64,000 nt of DNA from Desulfobulbaceae bacterium (GTDB lineage Bacteria; Desulfobacterota; Desulfobulbia; Desulfobulbales; SURF-16). The stretch lies in assembly GCA_024637145.1 (NCBI GenBank), contig JAGXFQ010000041.1:153200-217199 (forward strand), read 5' to 3'. The notes below the pieces were generated by a model that saw only the letters and a list, made by a program, of their open reading frames with translations, was not told where the DNA came from and did not search any database. Below, one piece after another: positions 1 to 10,344 of the stretch; the first letter of the stretch is position 1; the number at the start of each line of letters is the position of its first letter. The position numbers and the translations under genes are program-made.

Positions 1-10
1 GTGGTGATGG

Positions 11-54
11 CTTGATATAAACTGCAAAAGTACTTGATATAAGCTGCAAAAGTA
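11..54. repeat. Tandem 22-bp direct repeat
   Basis: Two abutting 22-bp copies (11-32 and 33-54) beginning CTTGATATAA differ at one base. They lie upstream of the M23 peptidase gene at the window edge. They could be paired protein-binding sites or part of a repeat that starts outside the window. No function can be assigned. Confidence 0.7.
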
Positions 55-168
55 GTGGCAGGCAGTTGCTTGCGCAAGAAAAAACTTTGCCCTCTCCGTC
101 CTTTAAGGTACTTTTGGTGGTTCAATACGGACATTGGAGACACCCCTCAGGGGGAGAGGCGCCTTCTT

Positions 169-184
169 TATTCCTTAAGGAATA
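169..184. promoter_or_regulatory. 16-bp perfect palindrome upstream of the M23 peptidase gene
   Basis: TATTCCTTAAGGAATA is a perfect 16-bp palindrome about 50 bp before the start of the peptidase gene. The position suits an operator or a small hairpin in the leader. It has no T-tract, so it is not a convincing terminator. Confidence 0.4.
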
Positions 185-234
185 GTACTACCCCGGTTTA
201 TTTATGCAAATCTTAACATATGTGGAGAAAAGAC

Positions 235-1605
235 ATGGGATTGTTATCGGCAAGTAAAAGCAGCCGGGCAAAGAGTAACGGCACCGCCATTTTTATGGTC
301 TGCGTTGGCTTGGTTTTTTTGAGTGCAGCTGCCTTGCTTTTTTATGTCAATGAGCGTGAGCAACCCACCATCAGCCCCACTCCGCTGCCGCCGCTGATCG
401 GCGCCCTTACTGATATCCACTTCAAGGCTGCAGATCAAAAAAGTGGTTTGCGTCATGTGCAGGTTGCGGTTGTTCAGGACAATAAAACCGTGCAGGTCAT
501 GGAAAAGATCTTTCCCCGGCGGAGCTGGATCACGCAGGCCGGCCCCCGGGAGATGCCTATTACAGTGACCCTTGATACGGGGCGCTTAGGCCTGGTTGAT
601 GGTCCGGCCGAAGTGGTTATCCAGGCCCGGGATTATTCCTATTGGCGTTTCGGGGCCGGTAATGAGAGCCAGGTCATTATCCCTGTGGCTTTTGACACCA
701 CGCCACCTAAGGTAACCAGGCTTGATTCCCCCCGTTATATCAAACAGGGAGGCGCCGGTCTGGTTACCTATAAAATCTCTGAGGCGGTCCCCCGCCATGG
801 CGTCACTGTTAATGATTTTTTTCACCCTGGATTTCCCGTTGCAGGGAAGAAGGGTCTCTACGGGGCCATGATTGCCTTACCCTATGATGCAGAAAAAATA
901 AGCGATGCCCATGTGCTGGCCGAGGATGGTGCCGGCAATCAGGGCAAAGCCTTTTTCGGGATGATTGTCCATAAGAGGGCCATAAAAAAAGATGCCATTA
1001 CTATCCCTGATTCGTTTCTCGAGCTGAAAATCCCTGAATTTTCTCAGTATTATCCCGAAATGACGGGTTCCTATGTTGAACAATATCTCTATGTGAACAA
1101 CCAGGTGCGCCAGGAAAATAACCAGAAATTTCAGGAAATCTGCGCAGAGTCCGTGGCCGAAAAACTGTGGAGCGGTGCATTCGGTCGCATGGCAGGGGCC
1201 CGGCGGGCGAGTTTTGCCGATTATCGCTCCTATATGTATAAGGGGAAAAAGATAGATAACCAGGTCCATCTCGGTAATGACATCGCCTCGGTGCGTCATG
1301 CCCCGGTGAAGGCGGCCAATAAGGGCAAGGTCGTCTATGCCGAGTACCGGGGAATATATGGGAATACCGTTATCCTTGACCATGGAATCGGCGTTTTCAG
1401 CCTCTATTCCCATCTGAGCCAGATCGCTGTTGCTGTAGGGGATATTATGGACAAAGATGATGTTCTCGGGGCCACAGGCACCACGGGCATGGCTGGCGGC
1501 GATCATCTCCATTTTTCCATGCTGGTGCACGGGATCATGGTTGACCCCTTGGAGTGGTGGGATGCCTCCTGGCTTGATCTCCACATCGAGAGCTATCTGC
1601 AATAG
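235..1605 (+). CDS. M23 (LytM-type) cell-wall metallopeptidase, membrane-anchored
   Basis: Predicted periplasmic peptidoglycan endopeptidase of the M23/LytM family. The 456-residue product has one N-terminal membrane segment (about residues 17-38), a long unassigned periplasmic middle part, and a C-terminal LytM domain. The zinc and catalytic residues are visible: H345 and D349 in HLGND, H393 in LYSHLS, and H424/H426 in HLHF. All are present, so it should be an active enzyme rather than an EnvC-like activator. I chose the ATG at 235 because GGAG lies 7 bases upstream of it, while the ATG at 220 has no ribosome-binding site. mutL follows after 9 bases, so the two are probably co-transcribed. 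Confidence 0.88.
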   Translation: MGLLSASKSSRAKSNGTAIFMVCVGLVFLSAAALLFYVNEREQPTISPTPLPPLIGALTDIHFKAADQKSGLRHVQVAVVQDNKTVQVMEKIFPRRSWITQAGPREMPITVTLDTGRLGLVDGPAEVVIQARDYSYWRFGAGNESQVIIPVAFDTTPPKVTRLDSPRYIKQGGAGLVTYKISEAVPRHGVTVNDFFHPGFPVAGKKGLYGAMIALPYDAEKISDAHVLAEDGAGNQGKAFFGMIVHKRAIKKDAITIPDSFLELKIPEFSQYYPEMTGSYVEQYLYVNNQVRQENNQKFQEICAESVAEKLWSGAFGRMAGARRASFADYRSYMYKGKKIDNQVHLGNDIASVRHAPVKAANKGKVVYAEYRGIYGNTVILDHGIGVFSLYSHLSQIAVAVGDIMDKDDVLGATGTTGMAGGDHLHFSMLVHGIMVDPLEWWDASWLDLHIESYLQ

Positions 1606-1614
1606 GGGCTGCCC

Positions 1615-3480
1615 GTGTCTCTGATAAAAATCCTTCCCGAGGATCTGGCCAATAAGATCGCGGCCGGTGAGGTCATTGAAAGGCCGGCCTCGGTGGTCAA
1701 AGAATTTGTGGAAAACGGTCTCGACGCCCAGGCCCGCCATATCACCGTGGAGGTGGAGGGCGGCGGCACCAGACTGCTGCGGGTGATTGACGATGGTGTG
1801 GGCATGGACGCCGATGATGTGCTGCTCTGCCTGGAGCGCCATGCCACCAGCAAAGTGAAAGAGGCGGCTGATCTGCACCTCATCACCACCTTGGGGTTTC
1901 GGGGCGAAGCAGTACCCTCCATTGCCTCCGTATCCAGGCTGGTTATTCTCTCCAAAAGAGAGGGGGCTGCACTCGGCACCCTGGCTGAGGTGCGCTACGG
2001 TCAGGTCAGAAAAGTTCATGAGATGGGCGGCAGCCAAGGCACGGTTATGGAGGTGCGCGACCTCTTCGGCAATGTCCCTGCCCGCCGTAAATTCCTGAAG
2101 ACCAAACGTACCGAGCTTGCCCATATAGAAGAAGTGGTGCTCTGTGCTGCCCTGGCTTCTCCTGAGGTGGGTTTTCGCCTCCAGGTGGACGGCCGGCAGG
2201 CCCTTTCCTTTGCCGCCGGCGATACCCTAGGCCAGCGGCTGGCCGCCATTTTGGGCCTGAAAGATACCTCCAGCCTGCTGGAGATCGCCTGGCAGCAGGA
2301 TAAGGAGGGGGAGGTCGCCGTCCATGGCTGGCTGCTTTCCCCGGATAAGATCGTGGGTCCGGCTGCCAGGTTACGCCTCTTTGTCCTGGGGCGACCGGTG
2401 CGGGACCGCATGATTAATCATGCGGTGAGTGAAGGGGCCCACGGTTATTTCATGAAGGGCCGCCGGCCGGCCGGGGTTCTTATGGTTTCAGCCCCTCTTG
2501 CTGAAGTGGATGTCAATGTCCATCCCACCAAGCAGGAGATCCGTTTCCAGCGGGCCAATCTCATTCATCAGGCAGTGGCGCAGGCGGTGCGTAAGGGCCT
2601 GGAAAGCTATCAAGGTCAGGTGAAAAAGGCTCTGCTGGGATCCTTCGAACCTGCTCCGGCCAGGCAAGGGGCCGCGTTGCGGATCAGTGAACCTTGCCCG
2701 GCCAGTCCAACCCGCCCCCTGCAGCCAGCCTCTCTTTACCCGCTGCCGGCAGAAAAGCAGGCGGCAATTCCAGGGAATTCGTGTCCGGCCGAGGTTGTTC
2801 TGCGTGCCGATTATCAGCCCACCCCCGGGGCAGGGCAGGGCGTTCAGCAACAATGCCGGCCGCCAGAGGCAAAAGAGAGGGCGCTCTCCAGCCCTGAGGG
2901 TCTTGGCCATATCAGCTATATCGGTCAATTTCAGGAGAGCTATCTTCTTTGTGCCAGCAGCGCCGGGCTGGTGATTATCGACCAGCATGCGGCCCATGAG
3001 CGCCTGCTTTTTGAGAAATTAAAAAAGCAGCTGGCCCGGCAGGCGGTGGCCCGCCAGATCCTTCTTTTTCCGGAGATGGTGGAATGTACTCCTGCCCAGG
3101 CCCACGCCCTGCAGAGGTATCATGATGAAATCAGTGAGATGGGCCTGGAGATTGCCGGGTTCGGCGGGGAGAGCTTTGTCATTAAGGCGGTTCCCTCCCT
3201 GCTTGCCCATCTTGGGCCAGTGGAAGTTTTCACCGGTATTGTCGAGAGATATGTGGCCCCGGAGTTGTCCTCTTCCCGGGCCAGGCGCCTTGAAGATATC
3301 CTGGCCACCATGGCCTGTAAGGGGGCGGTAAAGGCGCATCATGCCCTGTGGCCGGAAGAAGGGGGGGCGCTTGTCGAGCAGATGCTGGCGGCTGATGTCT
3401 TTTCCCATTGTCCACATGGCCGCCCGGTCTACCGTCTTTTCTCTGCCGATGAAGTGAAAAAATGGTTCAAGCGCACCTGA
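1615..3480 (+). CDS. mutL: DNA mismatch repair protein MutL, endonuclease type
   Basis: Mismatch-repair mediator that couples MutS to strand removal. The N-terminal GHKL ATPase is clear: ENGLDAQA, DDGVGM and TLGFRGEA. The C-terminal dimerisation domain carries the metal-endonuclease motif DQHA(x)2E(x)4E at residues 456-467, together with ACKGAVKA and CPHGRP near the end. It therefore belongs to the nicking MutL class used by bacteria without MutH, unlike E. coli MutL. The 621-residue length is normal and a low-complexity linker separates the two halves. It starts with GTG preceded by AGGGG. Confidence 0.97.
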   Translation: MSLIKILPEDLANKIAAGEVIERPASVVKEFVENGLDAQARHITVEVEGGGTRLLRVIDDGVGMDADDVLLCLERHATSKVKEAADLHLITTLGFRGEAVPSIASVSRLVILSKREGAALGTLAEVRYGQVRKVHEMGGSQGTVMEVRDLFGNVPARRKFLKTKRTELAHIEEVVLCAALASPEVGFRLQVDGRQALSFAAGDTLGQRLAAILGLKDTSSLLEIAWQQDKEGEVAVHGWLLSPDKIVGPAARLRLFVLGRPVRDRMINHAVSEGAHGYFMKGRRPAGVLMVSAPLAEVDVNVHPTKQEIRFQRANLIHQAVAQAVRKGLESYQGQVKKALLGSFEPAPARQGAALRISEPCPASPTRPLQPASLYPLPAEKQAAIPGNSCPAEVVLRADYQPTPGAGQGVQQQCRPPEAKERALSSPEGLGHISYIGQFQESYLLCASSAGLVIIDQHAAHERLLFEKLKKQLARQAVARQILLFPEMVECTPAQAHALQRYHDEISEMGLEIAGFGGESFVIKAVPSLLAHLGPVEVFTGIVERYVAPELSSSRARRLEDILATMACKGAVKAHHALWPEEGGALVEQMLAADVFSHCPHGRPVYRLFSADEVKKWFKRT

Positions 3481-3550
3481 TTGAGCTCTCTCATGGTCGG
3501 CAGGAGGTGAGCCGTCTAAGGCACAAGGACCCCCAAAAAAAGAAATTTTC

Positions 3551-3602
3551 CGCCAGACCCCTCTTTATGGTAAAGAGGGCGGCGCAACGCTTTATTTTTT
3601 TA
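3551..3602 (+). terminator. Probable intrinsic terminator after mutL
   Basis: A perfect 9-bp stem CCCTCTTTA/TAAAGAGGG (3559-3567 with 3571-3579) is extended at its base by CGCC/GGCG and followed about 10 bases later by a T-rich run. The distance from stem to T-tract is longer than ideal. It could instead be a structured leader of purC. Confidence 0.45.
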
Positions 3603-3616
3603 CCGAGGACAATCCC

Positions 3617-4507
3617 ATGAACCAAGCTGTAACCGAAACAAATTTTGCAGGACTTAAGCTCATTAACCGCGGCAAGGTGCGTGATCTTTACGAGGTAGAT
3701 GATGCCTTGCTGATGGTGGCCACAGATCGTATTTCCGCCTATGATGTGATTATGAACGAACCCATTCCCAATAAGGGCAGGGTGCTCACCAAGCTCTCCC
3801 TTTTCTGGTTTGACCTGCTCAGCGATATCATTCCTCATCACTTGATCAGCGCCGATCCTGACGACTATCCGGCCGCCTGTGCCCCTTACCGCGATATTCT
3901 CCGGGGCCGTTCCATGCTGGTGAAAAAGGCGCAACCCCTGCCTGTTGAATGTATTGTCCGGGGCTATATCTCCGGTTCTTTCTGGAGTGCCTACAAGAAA
4001 GACACCACGGTGTGCGGTTTCAAGCTGCCGGCCGGGATGCAGGAATCAGAGAAGCTTCCTGAGGTTCTTTTTACCCCCTCCACCAAGGCCGAAATGGGCC
4101 TGCATGACGAGAACATCTCTGTGGCTGAGATGGAAAAGCTGGTGGGTAAAGAGGCGACCGCGCAGATTGCTGATATCTGCGTTCGTCTCTATGAAAAGGC
4201 CGCTGAGTATGCCCGTTCCAAAGGCATTATCATTGCCGATACCAAGTTCGAGCTGGGCTGGTTTGAGGGCAGGCTCATCCTCATTGATGAAGTGCTCACC
4301 CCTGACAGTTCTCGTTTCTGGCCTGTGGCTGATTACATGGTCGGCCGCAGCCAGCCAAGTTTTGACAAGCAGTTTCTGCGTGATTATCTGGATAGTCTGG
4401 ATTGGGATAAGACGCCGCCAGCCCCCTCCCTGCCCCCTGAGATTCTGGAAAAAACAGGCAGCAGGTATCTTGAGGCCCTGGAGCGCATAACCGGCACTCC
4501 TCTTTAA
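3617..4507 (+). CDS. purC: Phosphoribosylaminoimidazole-succinocarboxamide synthase
   Basis: SAICAR synthetase of de novo purine synthesis: joins CAIR with aspartate using ATP. The 296-residue product has the family N-terminus GKVRDLYE, the [10 protein letters not shown] segment, the [11 protein letters not shown] block and the late IADTKFELG motif. It is the longer form of the enzyme (about 300 residues, rather than the ~240 of E. coli). A leader with a hairpin precedes it and a strong terminator follows, so it is probably transcribed alone. purQ lies 29 kb away on the other strand. Confidence 0.96.
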   Translation: MNQAVTETNFAGLKLINRGKVRDLYEVDDALLMVATDRISAYDVIMNEPIPNKGRVLTKLSLFWFDLLSDIIPHHLISADPDDYPAACAPYRDILRGRSMLVKKAQPLPVECIVRGYISGSFWSAYKKDTTVCGFKLPAGMQESEKLPEVLFTPSTKAEMGLHDENISVAEMEKLVGKEATAQIADICVRLYEKAAEYARSKGIIIADTKFELGWFEGRLILIDEVLTPDSSRFWPVADYMVGRSQPSFDKQFLRDYLDSLDWDKTPPAPSLPPEILEKTGSRYLEALERITGTPL

Positions 4508-4531
4508 TTAATCGCACCTATCCTCTTGTTC

Positions 4532-4571
4532 ACGGGGGAAGGCAAGGGATCCCTTGCCTTCCCCCGTTTTT
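4532..4571 (+). terminator. Intrinsic terminator of purC
   Basis: A 36-bp perfect palindrome (4532-4567, beginning ACGGGGGAAGG) gives a stem of about 16 bp with a GATC-centred loop, followed by five Ts. The 280 bases from here to the next gene hold nothing else I recognise. Confidence 0.9.
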
Positions 4572-4851
4572 GTTGGTTGCTTGGCCTGGGCCAGTGGCAT
4601 GGCTTTCAGGCCTGTGACTTTGACGGGGGGTGGAGAAAGAAAATTCTGCAGGAGAGCACGCGTTTTTTGAACAGAGCCGTCAGCAAAACCAAGGCCTGAG
4701 CGGGCCTTCATCGGCTACAAAGAGTTCAGGTTAAGGAAGCTCCGGAGAGGAAATCCAGATCCTGCCAGGCTGATTTTATGGCCCGCGCCTTTACAACGCT
4801 TGGCCTCGGGGGGCAGGAGAGGGTCTTTGTCATACGCCGAAAAAGCAAAGT

Positions 4852-5769
4852 TTAGAGGCCGGTTTTTTGCAGTTCCTTAAGGAGTTCTTCCTGTTCGGCA
4901 GACAACTCTTTCGGTACTTCAATATGTATCTTCACCATGAGATCCCCTCTGGGGCCTTTGGGGCCCTGGGGGAGGCCTTTGTCCTTCAGGCGTAACCTGC
5001 CGCCGCTCTGCGTGCCGGCCGGTATCTTGACGGTGAGCTCTTTGCCTTCCAGAGTGGGGATGGCCACCTTGGTGCCCAAGGCCGCCTGGCTGAAAGGGAT
5101 CTGCTTTTCATGGATAAGGGTGGCGCCATCCTGTTTGAAAAGGGCGTGGGGTTGCACATTTATTTTAAGAAAGAGATCGCCAGCTGGCCCTCCCATGGGA
5201 GAGGGGCCGCCCTTGCCGGTAACGCGCAATTTTTTGCCAGACTCTATGCCCGGGGGGATTTTTACCGAGACCCGGTCATTCAAATGGGCCAGAGAAAGGG
5301 TCCTTTCTGTGCCGCTGGCCACCTCCTCCAGGGTAACCCAGAGTTCCATAATCATGTCCTGGCCTTTGGCTGCCTGCTGCTGAAAGCCTCTGCCCCGGTC
5401 ATGACCTTGACCGCTGCTTTGTGAGAAAAAGGACTCAAAGGGGCTGCCTGCCCCGCCGCTCTGGCTGAAACCGCCCCCGAAATTCATGCCGAATTCACGC
5501 AAAATGGAGCCGAGATCGCTGCCCCTGAAGATGTCTTCCTGGGAATAACGCTGGGAAAAGCCTGAGGAGCCGTAGGTGTCGTACTCTTTGCGTTTCTCCG
5601 GATCGGAGAGAACAGCATAGGCCTCATTGGCCTGTTTGAATTTTTCCTCTGCCGCCTTATCACCCGCTGTCTTGTCAGGGTGATACTTCATGGCCAGTTT
5701 CCGATAGGCCTTTTTAATGGCCGCACTGTCGGCAGTTTTGTCTACACCTAATATTTTATAATAATCCAT
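4852..5769 (-). CDS. DnaJ/CbpA-type J-domain co-chaperone without zinc finger
   Basis: Co-chaperone that stimulates DnaK ATPase and presents substrates. Residues 1-70 form a J domain with the essential HPD at 30-32. A Gly/Phe-rich linker (roughly 75-130) and a two-lobed DnaJ C-terminal substrate-binding region follow. There is no CxxCxGxG zinc-finger block, so this is a type II protein like CbpA rather than classical DnaJ. The 305-residue length fits that class. It stands alone with its own sigma70-like promoter upstream and no dnaK or grpE nearby. Confidence 0.92.
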   Translation of the reverse strand: MDYYKILGVDKTADSAAIKKAYRKLAMKYHPDKTAGDKAAEEKFKQANEAYAVLSDPEKRKEYDTYGSSGFSQRYSQEDIFRGSDLGSILREFGMNFGGGFSQSGGAGSPFESFFSQSSGQGHDRGRGFQQQAAKGQDMIMELWVTLEEVASGTERTLSLAHLNDRVSVKIPPGIESGKKLRVTGKGGPSPMGGPAGDLFLKINVQPHALFKQDGATLIHEKQIPFSQAALGTKVAIPTLEGKELTVKIPAGTQSGGRLRLKDKGLPQGPKGPRGDLMVKIHIEVPKELSAEQEELLKELQKTGL

Positions 5770-5842
5770 GGGCCTTTCTGGGTTTTGTTACAGCAGATTG
5801 AAACAAGTGAAGAACAAACGACATGTTTTTCATGTGTTCATG

Positions 5843-5871
5843 ATTATAAGATCGGTTCCACTCTTTGACAA
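5843..5871 (-). promoter_or_regulatory. Sigma70-type promoter of the J-domain gene
   Basis: On the minus strand a TTGTCA -35 box (5866-5871) and a perfect TATAAT -10 box (5843-5848) are separated by exactly 17 bp. This predicts an untranslated leader of about 65 bases. No heat-shock (sigma32) or CIRCE-like pattern was seen. Confidence 0.65.
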
Positions 5872-6030
5872 GGGGAGTCAGGCAGCTTTCTCCGGGTATG
5901 AAAAAGTGGGTAAGTTAAGGTTTAACTGTAACAGAAAGTTGAGGGTGGCAGAACAGTTGATTTTCTCTTGGGGGAAAAAGCAGAAAGTCCTCTCATCTCA
6001 GGTGGTTGCTGTGGCCGGGATGGCCATAAA

Positions 6031-6060
6031 AAAAAGGAACCTTAAAGCAGGTTCCTTTTT
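6031..6060 (-). terminator. Intrinsic terminator of ssb
   Basis: A perfect 11-bp stem (6031-6041 with 6050-6060; core AGGAACC/GGTTCCT) with an 8-base loop and T/A-rich flanks lies 26 bases past the ssb stop. It reads as a terminator on the minus strand and could also work in the other direction. Confidence 0.85.
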
Positions 6061-6085
6061 CTCTTGCCGGTGTCTGGTCTAAAAT

Positions 6086-6493
6086 CTAGAACGGCACATC
6101 ATCACCCATTCTGGGCTCAGGGAGGGGGGGCTCCTGGGAGGGGCCACCACCACCGCCACCTGAACTGGGCCGGCTGTCGAGCATCTTCATCTCCCGGGCC
6201 ACTATCTCTGTGGTGTAACGCTTGTTGCCGTCCTTATCTTCCCACTGTCTGGTCTGGATGCGGCCTTCGATATAGACCTTGGAGCCTTTGGAGAGATACT
6301 CGCCGCAGATTTCACCCAGGCGGGCAAAGGCCACTATACGGTGCCATTCCGTCTGCTCCTGCTGGGTGCCGGACTGATCCTTCCACCGTTCACTGGTGGC
6401 TATATTGAAATTGGCTACGGCAGAACCGTTCTGGGTATAACGTACTTCCGGGTCGCCGCCCAGGTTGCCAATAAGAATAGCTTTATTTACCAT
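6086..6493 (-). CDS. ssb: Single-stranded DNA-binding protein
   Basis: Binds ssDNA in replication, recombination and repair. The OB fold begins with [18 protein letters not shown], and the protein ends in a Gly/Pro-rich tail with the acidic tip MGDDVPF that recruits partner proteins. An upstream in-frame ATG at 6595 would add 34 unrelated residues. I chose 6493 because the family always starts there and AAGGAGAG lies 7 bases upstream. The product is 135 residues, at the short end for SSB, because the disordered linker is short. It is followed by a strong terminator. Confidence 0.96.
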   Translation of the reverse strand: MVNKAILIGNLGGDPEVRYTQNGSAVANFNIATSERWKDQSGTQQEQTEWHRIVAFARLGEICGEYLSKGSKVYIEGRIQTRQWEDKDGNKRYTTEIVAREMKMLDSRPSSGGGGGGPSQEPPLPEPRMGDDVPF

Positions 6494-6717
6494 GGATGTT
6501 CTCTCCTTAACAAAGACATAATTTGAAAATGGCACATCTGAAAAAGGGGGGTATGCCGATCCGATACGTAACGATGGATAGAATACAAAAAGCAAAGAGG
6601 ATCGCCAACCAAAAAGAATGGTGGCTGAAATAAAAAAGAGGCGGGATAAGTGGCATGGGTCAGCAAGAAAAAAATGCGGGGAAAAAACGAGTTTTACAGG
6701 GCCCGGGGCCGTGGGGG

Positions 6718-7848
6718 TTAAAGGGTGCGTGCAAAGGCCTGGTCAAGATCGTCTGGCAGGCTTTGGCTCTTACCCGGGGCAAAACCGCACTCCTGCCAGA
6801 TTTCGTCACTTTCCATACAGAAATAGAGACAGGTGTGGGGGCTGGCCACGGCCCGTAGCTCAGCCAGGATATGGGTATACATTTCCACCCGTAATGGCCT
6901 GAAATAGCGTTTTTTATTGTCAAGCCCCGTGATGAATTCTTCGTGGAAAAAGGTGGAGCCGGGAAAACGGCTGAGGGCGATGGCCTTGAGTGGTGGCAGA
7001 AAGCGCAGGGCACCCAGACTGATCCAGGCAATTTTTTCAGCAGGAACTGTGGCAAAAAGTTTTTTGATGGTGGCGCGATAGCCTTCCTGCCAGCCCTGGT
7101 GGTAGATGATGGGATCAAAATGAAAGGCCACTTTGTAGCCCATTGCCGCTACCTGGCGGGCTGCGGCCAGCCGCTCATCCAGGCTGGCCGTCCGGATCTC
7201 CTCCTTGGCCATGATGGCGGGGGCATTCAAGGACCAGGCGATGATGGTCCGGCCGTTATGGTCAAGACCGGCCAGATGGTTGATGGCCACCGATTTTGTC
7301 TTTAGTTCCAGAACACCTCTTTTCTTGTCCCGCATATAACGAATCAGAAGCGGGCTCAGACCGGTGATATGGTCCAGGGCCAGGGAATCGGTGAATTCAC
7401 CGGTACCGATCCGCCAGAATTGCGTGGTGCGGGTGAAGGCCAGGTCCAGTTCGGCAAAGAGCTCGTCCGTATTGACAAAGAAGGTGAGCCAGGGGTTGTT
7501 GAGGTAGGCCTGGAGGATACAGTAGGAGCAATCCATGGGGCAGCCCATGCCGATATTGAGGACATGGTAGTCGCAACAGCGATACTCCCTGGTGCCGGGG
7601 CAGGGCTTAAAGAAGGCACCCCTGTTTTTACAGAGCAGCAGGTGTTGTTTGCCGCTCTGCAGGTTTTTGGGAAAAGAGCCATAGGATACCGGCGGCTCAG
7701 TGCGGTCGGCAATGACTAGGCCTTCAAGCTGGGCCCGCTCACAGATCTCCTGGACATAGGGCAGATGGGCGCAGCCTTCTTCAATAAAAATCTGCCGGAT
7801 ATGGTGGCTGGGGTCGGGGGGCATGGTGGGCAATGATTTTTCAGGCAT
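6718..7848 (-). CDS. Spore photoproduct lyase-like radical SAM protein
   Basis: A radical SAM protein of the SPL (SplB) family, which in spore formers repairs UV-induced spore photoproduct. The [4Fe-4S]-binding CxxxCxxC is at C103, C107 and C110 (GCPMDCSYC). The 376-residue length is close to SplB. No sporulation gene is visible here, so the substrate is uncertain: it may repair another thymine lesion or act on something else. Further Cys residues (C83 and the CC at 91-92) precede the cluster motif. The gene stands between ssb and a thioesterase gene on the same strand, with gaps of more than 140 bases. Confidence 0.85.
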   Translation of the reverse strand: MPEKSLPTMPPDPSHHIRQIFIEEGCAHLPYVQEICERAQLEGLVIADRTEPPVSYGSFPKNLQSGKQHLLLCKNRGAFFKPCPGTREYRCCDYHVLNIGMGCPMDCSYCILQAYLNNPWLTFFVNTDELFAELDLAFTRTTQFWRIGTGEFTDSLALDHITGLSPLLIRYMRDKKRGVLELKTKSVAINHLAGLDHNGRTIIAWSLNAPAIMAKEEIRTASLDERLAAARQVAAMGYKVAFHFDPIIYHQGWQEGYRATIKKLFATVPAEKIAWISLGALRFLPPLKAIALSRFPGSTFFHEEFITGLDNKKRYFRPLRVEMYTHILAELRAVASPHTCLYFCMESDEIWQECGFAPGKSQSLPDDLDQAFARTL

Positions 7849-7996
7849 GGGCCACCATAGACCAGGAGCAGGCCATGGTCAACAGTGCGTCTCTCTGGCA
7901 GCGCTGATCTCTTTTATTACGAAAAACAGGGTGCCAGGGTCTTGGATGAGTGAGGGGCCTGAGACTCTCCCCACAACAGCCCTTCTGCCCGAGCTC

Positions 7997-8470
7997 TTAG
8001 TATTCTTTTTCAGGGGCCGCCAATCTGTGCTGGCGTCTTTTCAAGGCATCTTTGTTGCGGCGCTGCTCAGCCGGTGTCTGAAAAAGGGCCTGGGGCACCG
8101 GGCGAGGCAGGCCTTTGGCGTCAAGGGCCACAAAGGTGAGGTAGGCTGAGGCGATGTGATTTACCCGGCCGCTGGTCAACTCCTCTTCTTCAACGCGCAC
8201 CCCTATTTCCATGGAGGTGCGGCCCACCATATTAAGGCTGGCCTTGAGAAGCAAGAGATTGCCGATGGCCACATGGTTGTGGAACTCCAGGTTGTCAAAG
8301 CAGCGTGTTACCACCATGCACCGGGCATGACGGCTGGCCACCACGGCGGCGGCTTCGTCAATATACTTGGCAACTGCGCCCCCATGGACAAAGCCCATGG
8401 GGTTGCCATCCTTGGGCAGCATGAGGTGGGCCATGGTGATGGCCAGTTCGGAGGCGGGGTGCTCAGTCAT
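7997..8470 (-). CDS. Acyl-CoA thioesterase, hotdog fold (YciA/BACH-like)
   Basis: Predicted acyl-CoA hydrolase. The 157 residues show the family pattern: MLPKDGNPMGFVHGGAVAKY with the catalytic-helix HGG, DEAAAVVASRH, and the beta-strand block GNLLLLKASLN. Substrate length cannot be read from the sequence. A TATAAT-like box at 8494-8499 on the minus strand could be its -10 element, though the -35 is poor. It is divergent from prfC across a 278-base gap. Confidence 0.85.
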   Translation of the reverse strand: MTEHPASELAITMAHLMLPKDGNPMGFVHGGAVAKYIDEAAAVVASRHARCMVVTRCFDNLEFHNHVAIGNLLLLKASLNMVGRTSMEIGVRVEEEELTSGRVNHIASAYLTFVALDAKGLPRPVPQALFQTPAEQRRNKDALKRRQHRLAAPEKEY

Positions 8471-8748
8471 TTTTTTCCGGGGCTTTTTTTTATATTATAC
8501 GCCTTTTATTGTTTCCCATTTCGGCTGGTAAGGCAAGGCGGAAACAGCCAGGCTATTTAAAGAAAGCAAAAAAAGGCAAATGCTGGTAAAATATTTCGTT
8601 TTTTATCGTTATATAAAAGAAGGAGCCTCGCCCTCTGGACGAGAGTCTCCAGCCTCGCCTTGGCAGGAGCAACAGCGGTCATGATGCCAAGAGCCATCCA
8701 TGGCAAGGCCTCTCCGCCAATTTTTATCCACCTTGTTGTTGAGTAACC

Positions 8749-10335
8749 ATGAATTTATACAAGAAAGAAGTTGAGAAAAGACGGACATTCGGAATCATCA
8801 GCCATCCTGATGCCGGTAAGACCACCCTCACCGAGAAGCTGCTCCTCTTTGGTGGCGCTATTCAGATGGCCGGCGCGGTCAAATCGCGCAAGACAGATCG
8901 GAAGGCCACCAGTGACTGGATGGCTATTGAGCAGGAGCGCGGTATTTCCGTGACCAGCTCGGTGATGAACTTTAATTATCGTGATTTTGAGATCAATCTC
9001 CTGGATACCCCGGGGCATCAGGACTTCTCCGAAGACACCTATCGTGTTTTGACGGCAGTGGATTCCGCCCTCATGGTCATTGATTTCGCCAAGGGGGTGG
9101 AGCCCCAGACCGAAAAGCTGATGGAGGTCTGCCGCCTGCGGAACACCCCTATTATCACCTTCATCAACAAGCTCGACCGGGAGGGCATGGATCCCCTGGA
9201 GATCATGAGCGAGATCGAGGACAAGCTGCAGGTGGAGTGCACCCCTCTCTCCTGGCCTATTGGCATGGGTAAACGTTTCAAAGGCGTCTATACCCTGTAC
9301 GAAAAAAAGCTGCACCTCTTCACCCCTGGCCAGGAAACCATGAGCAAGGATGGAATCGTCATCGAGGATCTGGCTGATCCCCGTCTTGACAAGCTCATCG
9401 GCATCACAGAGGCCAAGGAGCTGCGCGCTGATATTGAATTGCTTGAGGGTGCTGCCAACCCTTTTGAACTTGACCATTATCTTCAAGGCAGCCAGACCCC
9501 GGTCTTCTTCGGCAGCGCCATTAATAATTTCGGGGTCAAGGAGATGCTCGATGCCTTTGTGGAACTGGCCCCGGCGCCGGGGATCCGTAAGGCGGCCAGC
9601 CGCGATGTCTCTGCTTTTGAAGATTCTTTTTCCGGATTTGTCTTTAAGATCCAGGCCAATATGAACCCAGCCCATCGTGACCGCATTGCCTTTTTGCGCA
9701 TCTGTTCCGGCAAATTTGTGCCGGGCATGAAGGTGATCCACCACCGGGCGGGTAAACCCATTACCCTGGCCAATGCCACCATCTTCATGGCTCAGGAGCG
9801 CTCCCATGTTGCTGAGGCGTATGCCGGTGATATCATTGGCCTTCATAACCATGGCACCATCAAGATCGGTGATACCTTCACCCAGAAGGAGGAACTCAAA
9901 TTCACCGGCATCCCCAATTTTGCGCCAGAGCATTTCCGGCGGGTCATCTTGAAAAACCCCCTCAAGACCAAGCAGCTTCAGAAGGGACTGGTCCAGCTTG
10001 CCGAAGAAGGTGCTGTCCAGGTCTTCAGGCCCATTATGGGCAGTGATTATATCCTGGGTGCCGTGGGCATCCTGCAGTTTGATGTGACCATGGCCCGTCT
10101 CAAAGATGAGTACTGGGTGGATGCCATCTATGAACCGGTGGAGTATGCCGCGGCCCGCTGGGTGGATTGTCCTGATAAGAAACGGCTCAAAGAGTTTGAG
10201 GCCAGAAATAAAGGGAGCCTGGCCCATGACGCCGAGGGACATCTCACTTATCTTGCCCCAGGTCAGTGGCATGTCACTTTTGTGGAAGAGCAGTGGCCGG
10301 ACATTCTTTTCTACAAGACCCGGGAGCACACCTAA
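8749..10335 (+). CDS. prfC: Peptide chain release factor 3
   Basis: Translational GTPase that recycles RF1/RF2 after peptide release. The G motifs are complete: [12 protein letters not shown] (G1), DTPGHQDF (G3) and NKLD (G4). The 528-residue length matches RF3, and the extended [14 protein letters not shown] block after the G domain separates it from EF-G. The kinase gene starts 10 bases after its stop, so read-through into the two-component pair is likely. Confidence 0.97.
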   Translation: MNLYKKEVEKRRTFGIISHPDAGKTTLTEKLLLFGGAIQMAGAVKSRKTDRKATSDWMAIEQERGISVTSSVMNFNYRDFEINLLDTPGHQDFSEDTYRVLTAVDSALMVIDFAKGVEPQTEKLMEVCRLRNTPIITFINKLDREGMDPLEIMSEIEDKLQVECTPLSWPIGMGKRFKGVYTLYEKKLHLFTPGQETMSKDGIVIEDLADPRLDKLIGITEAKELRADIELLEGAANPFELDHYLQGSQTPVFFGSAINNFGVKEMLDAFVELAPAPGIRKAASRDVSAFEDSFSGFVFKIQANMNPAHRDRIAFLRICSGKFVPGMKVIHHRAGKPITLANATIFMAQERSHVAEAYAGDIIGLHNHGTIKIGDTFTQKEELKFTGIPNFAPEHFRRVILKNPLKTKQLQKGLVQLAEEGAVQVFRPIMGSDYILGAVGILQFDVTMARLKDEYWVDAIYEPVEYAAARWVDCPDKKRLKEFEARNKGSLAHDAEGHLTYLAPGQWHVTFVEEQWPDILFYKTREHT

Positions 10336-10344
10336 AGGTCTGGT

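Noticed and set aside
5768..6082. 104-codon plus-strand frame between the J-domain gene and ssb
   Set aside because: It runs through the J-domain promoter and the ssb terminator and has no family resemblance.
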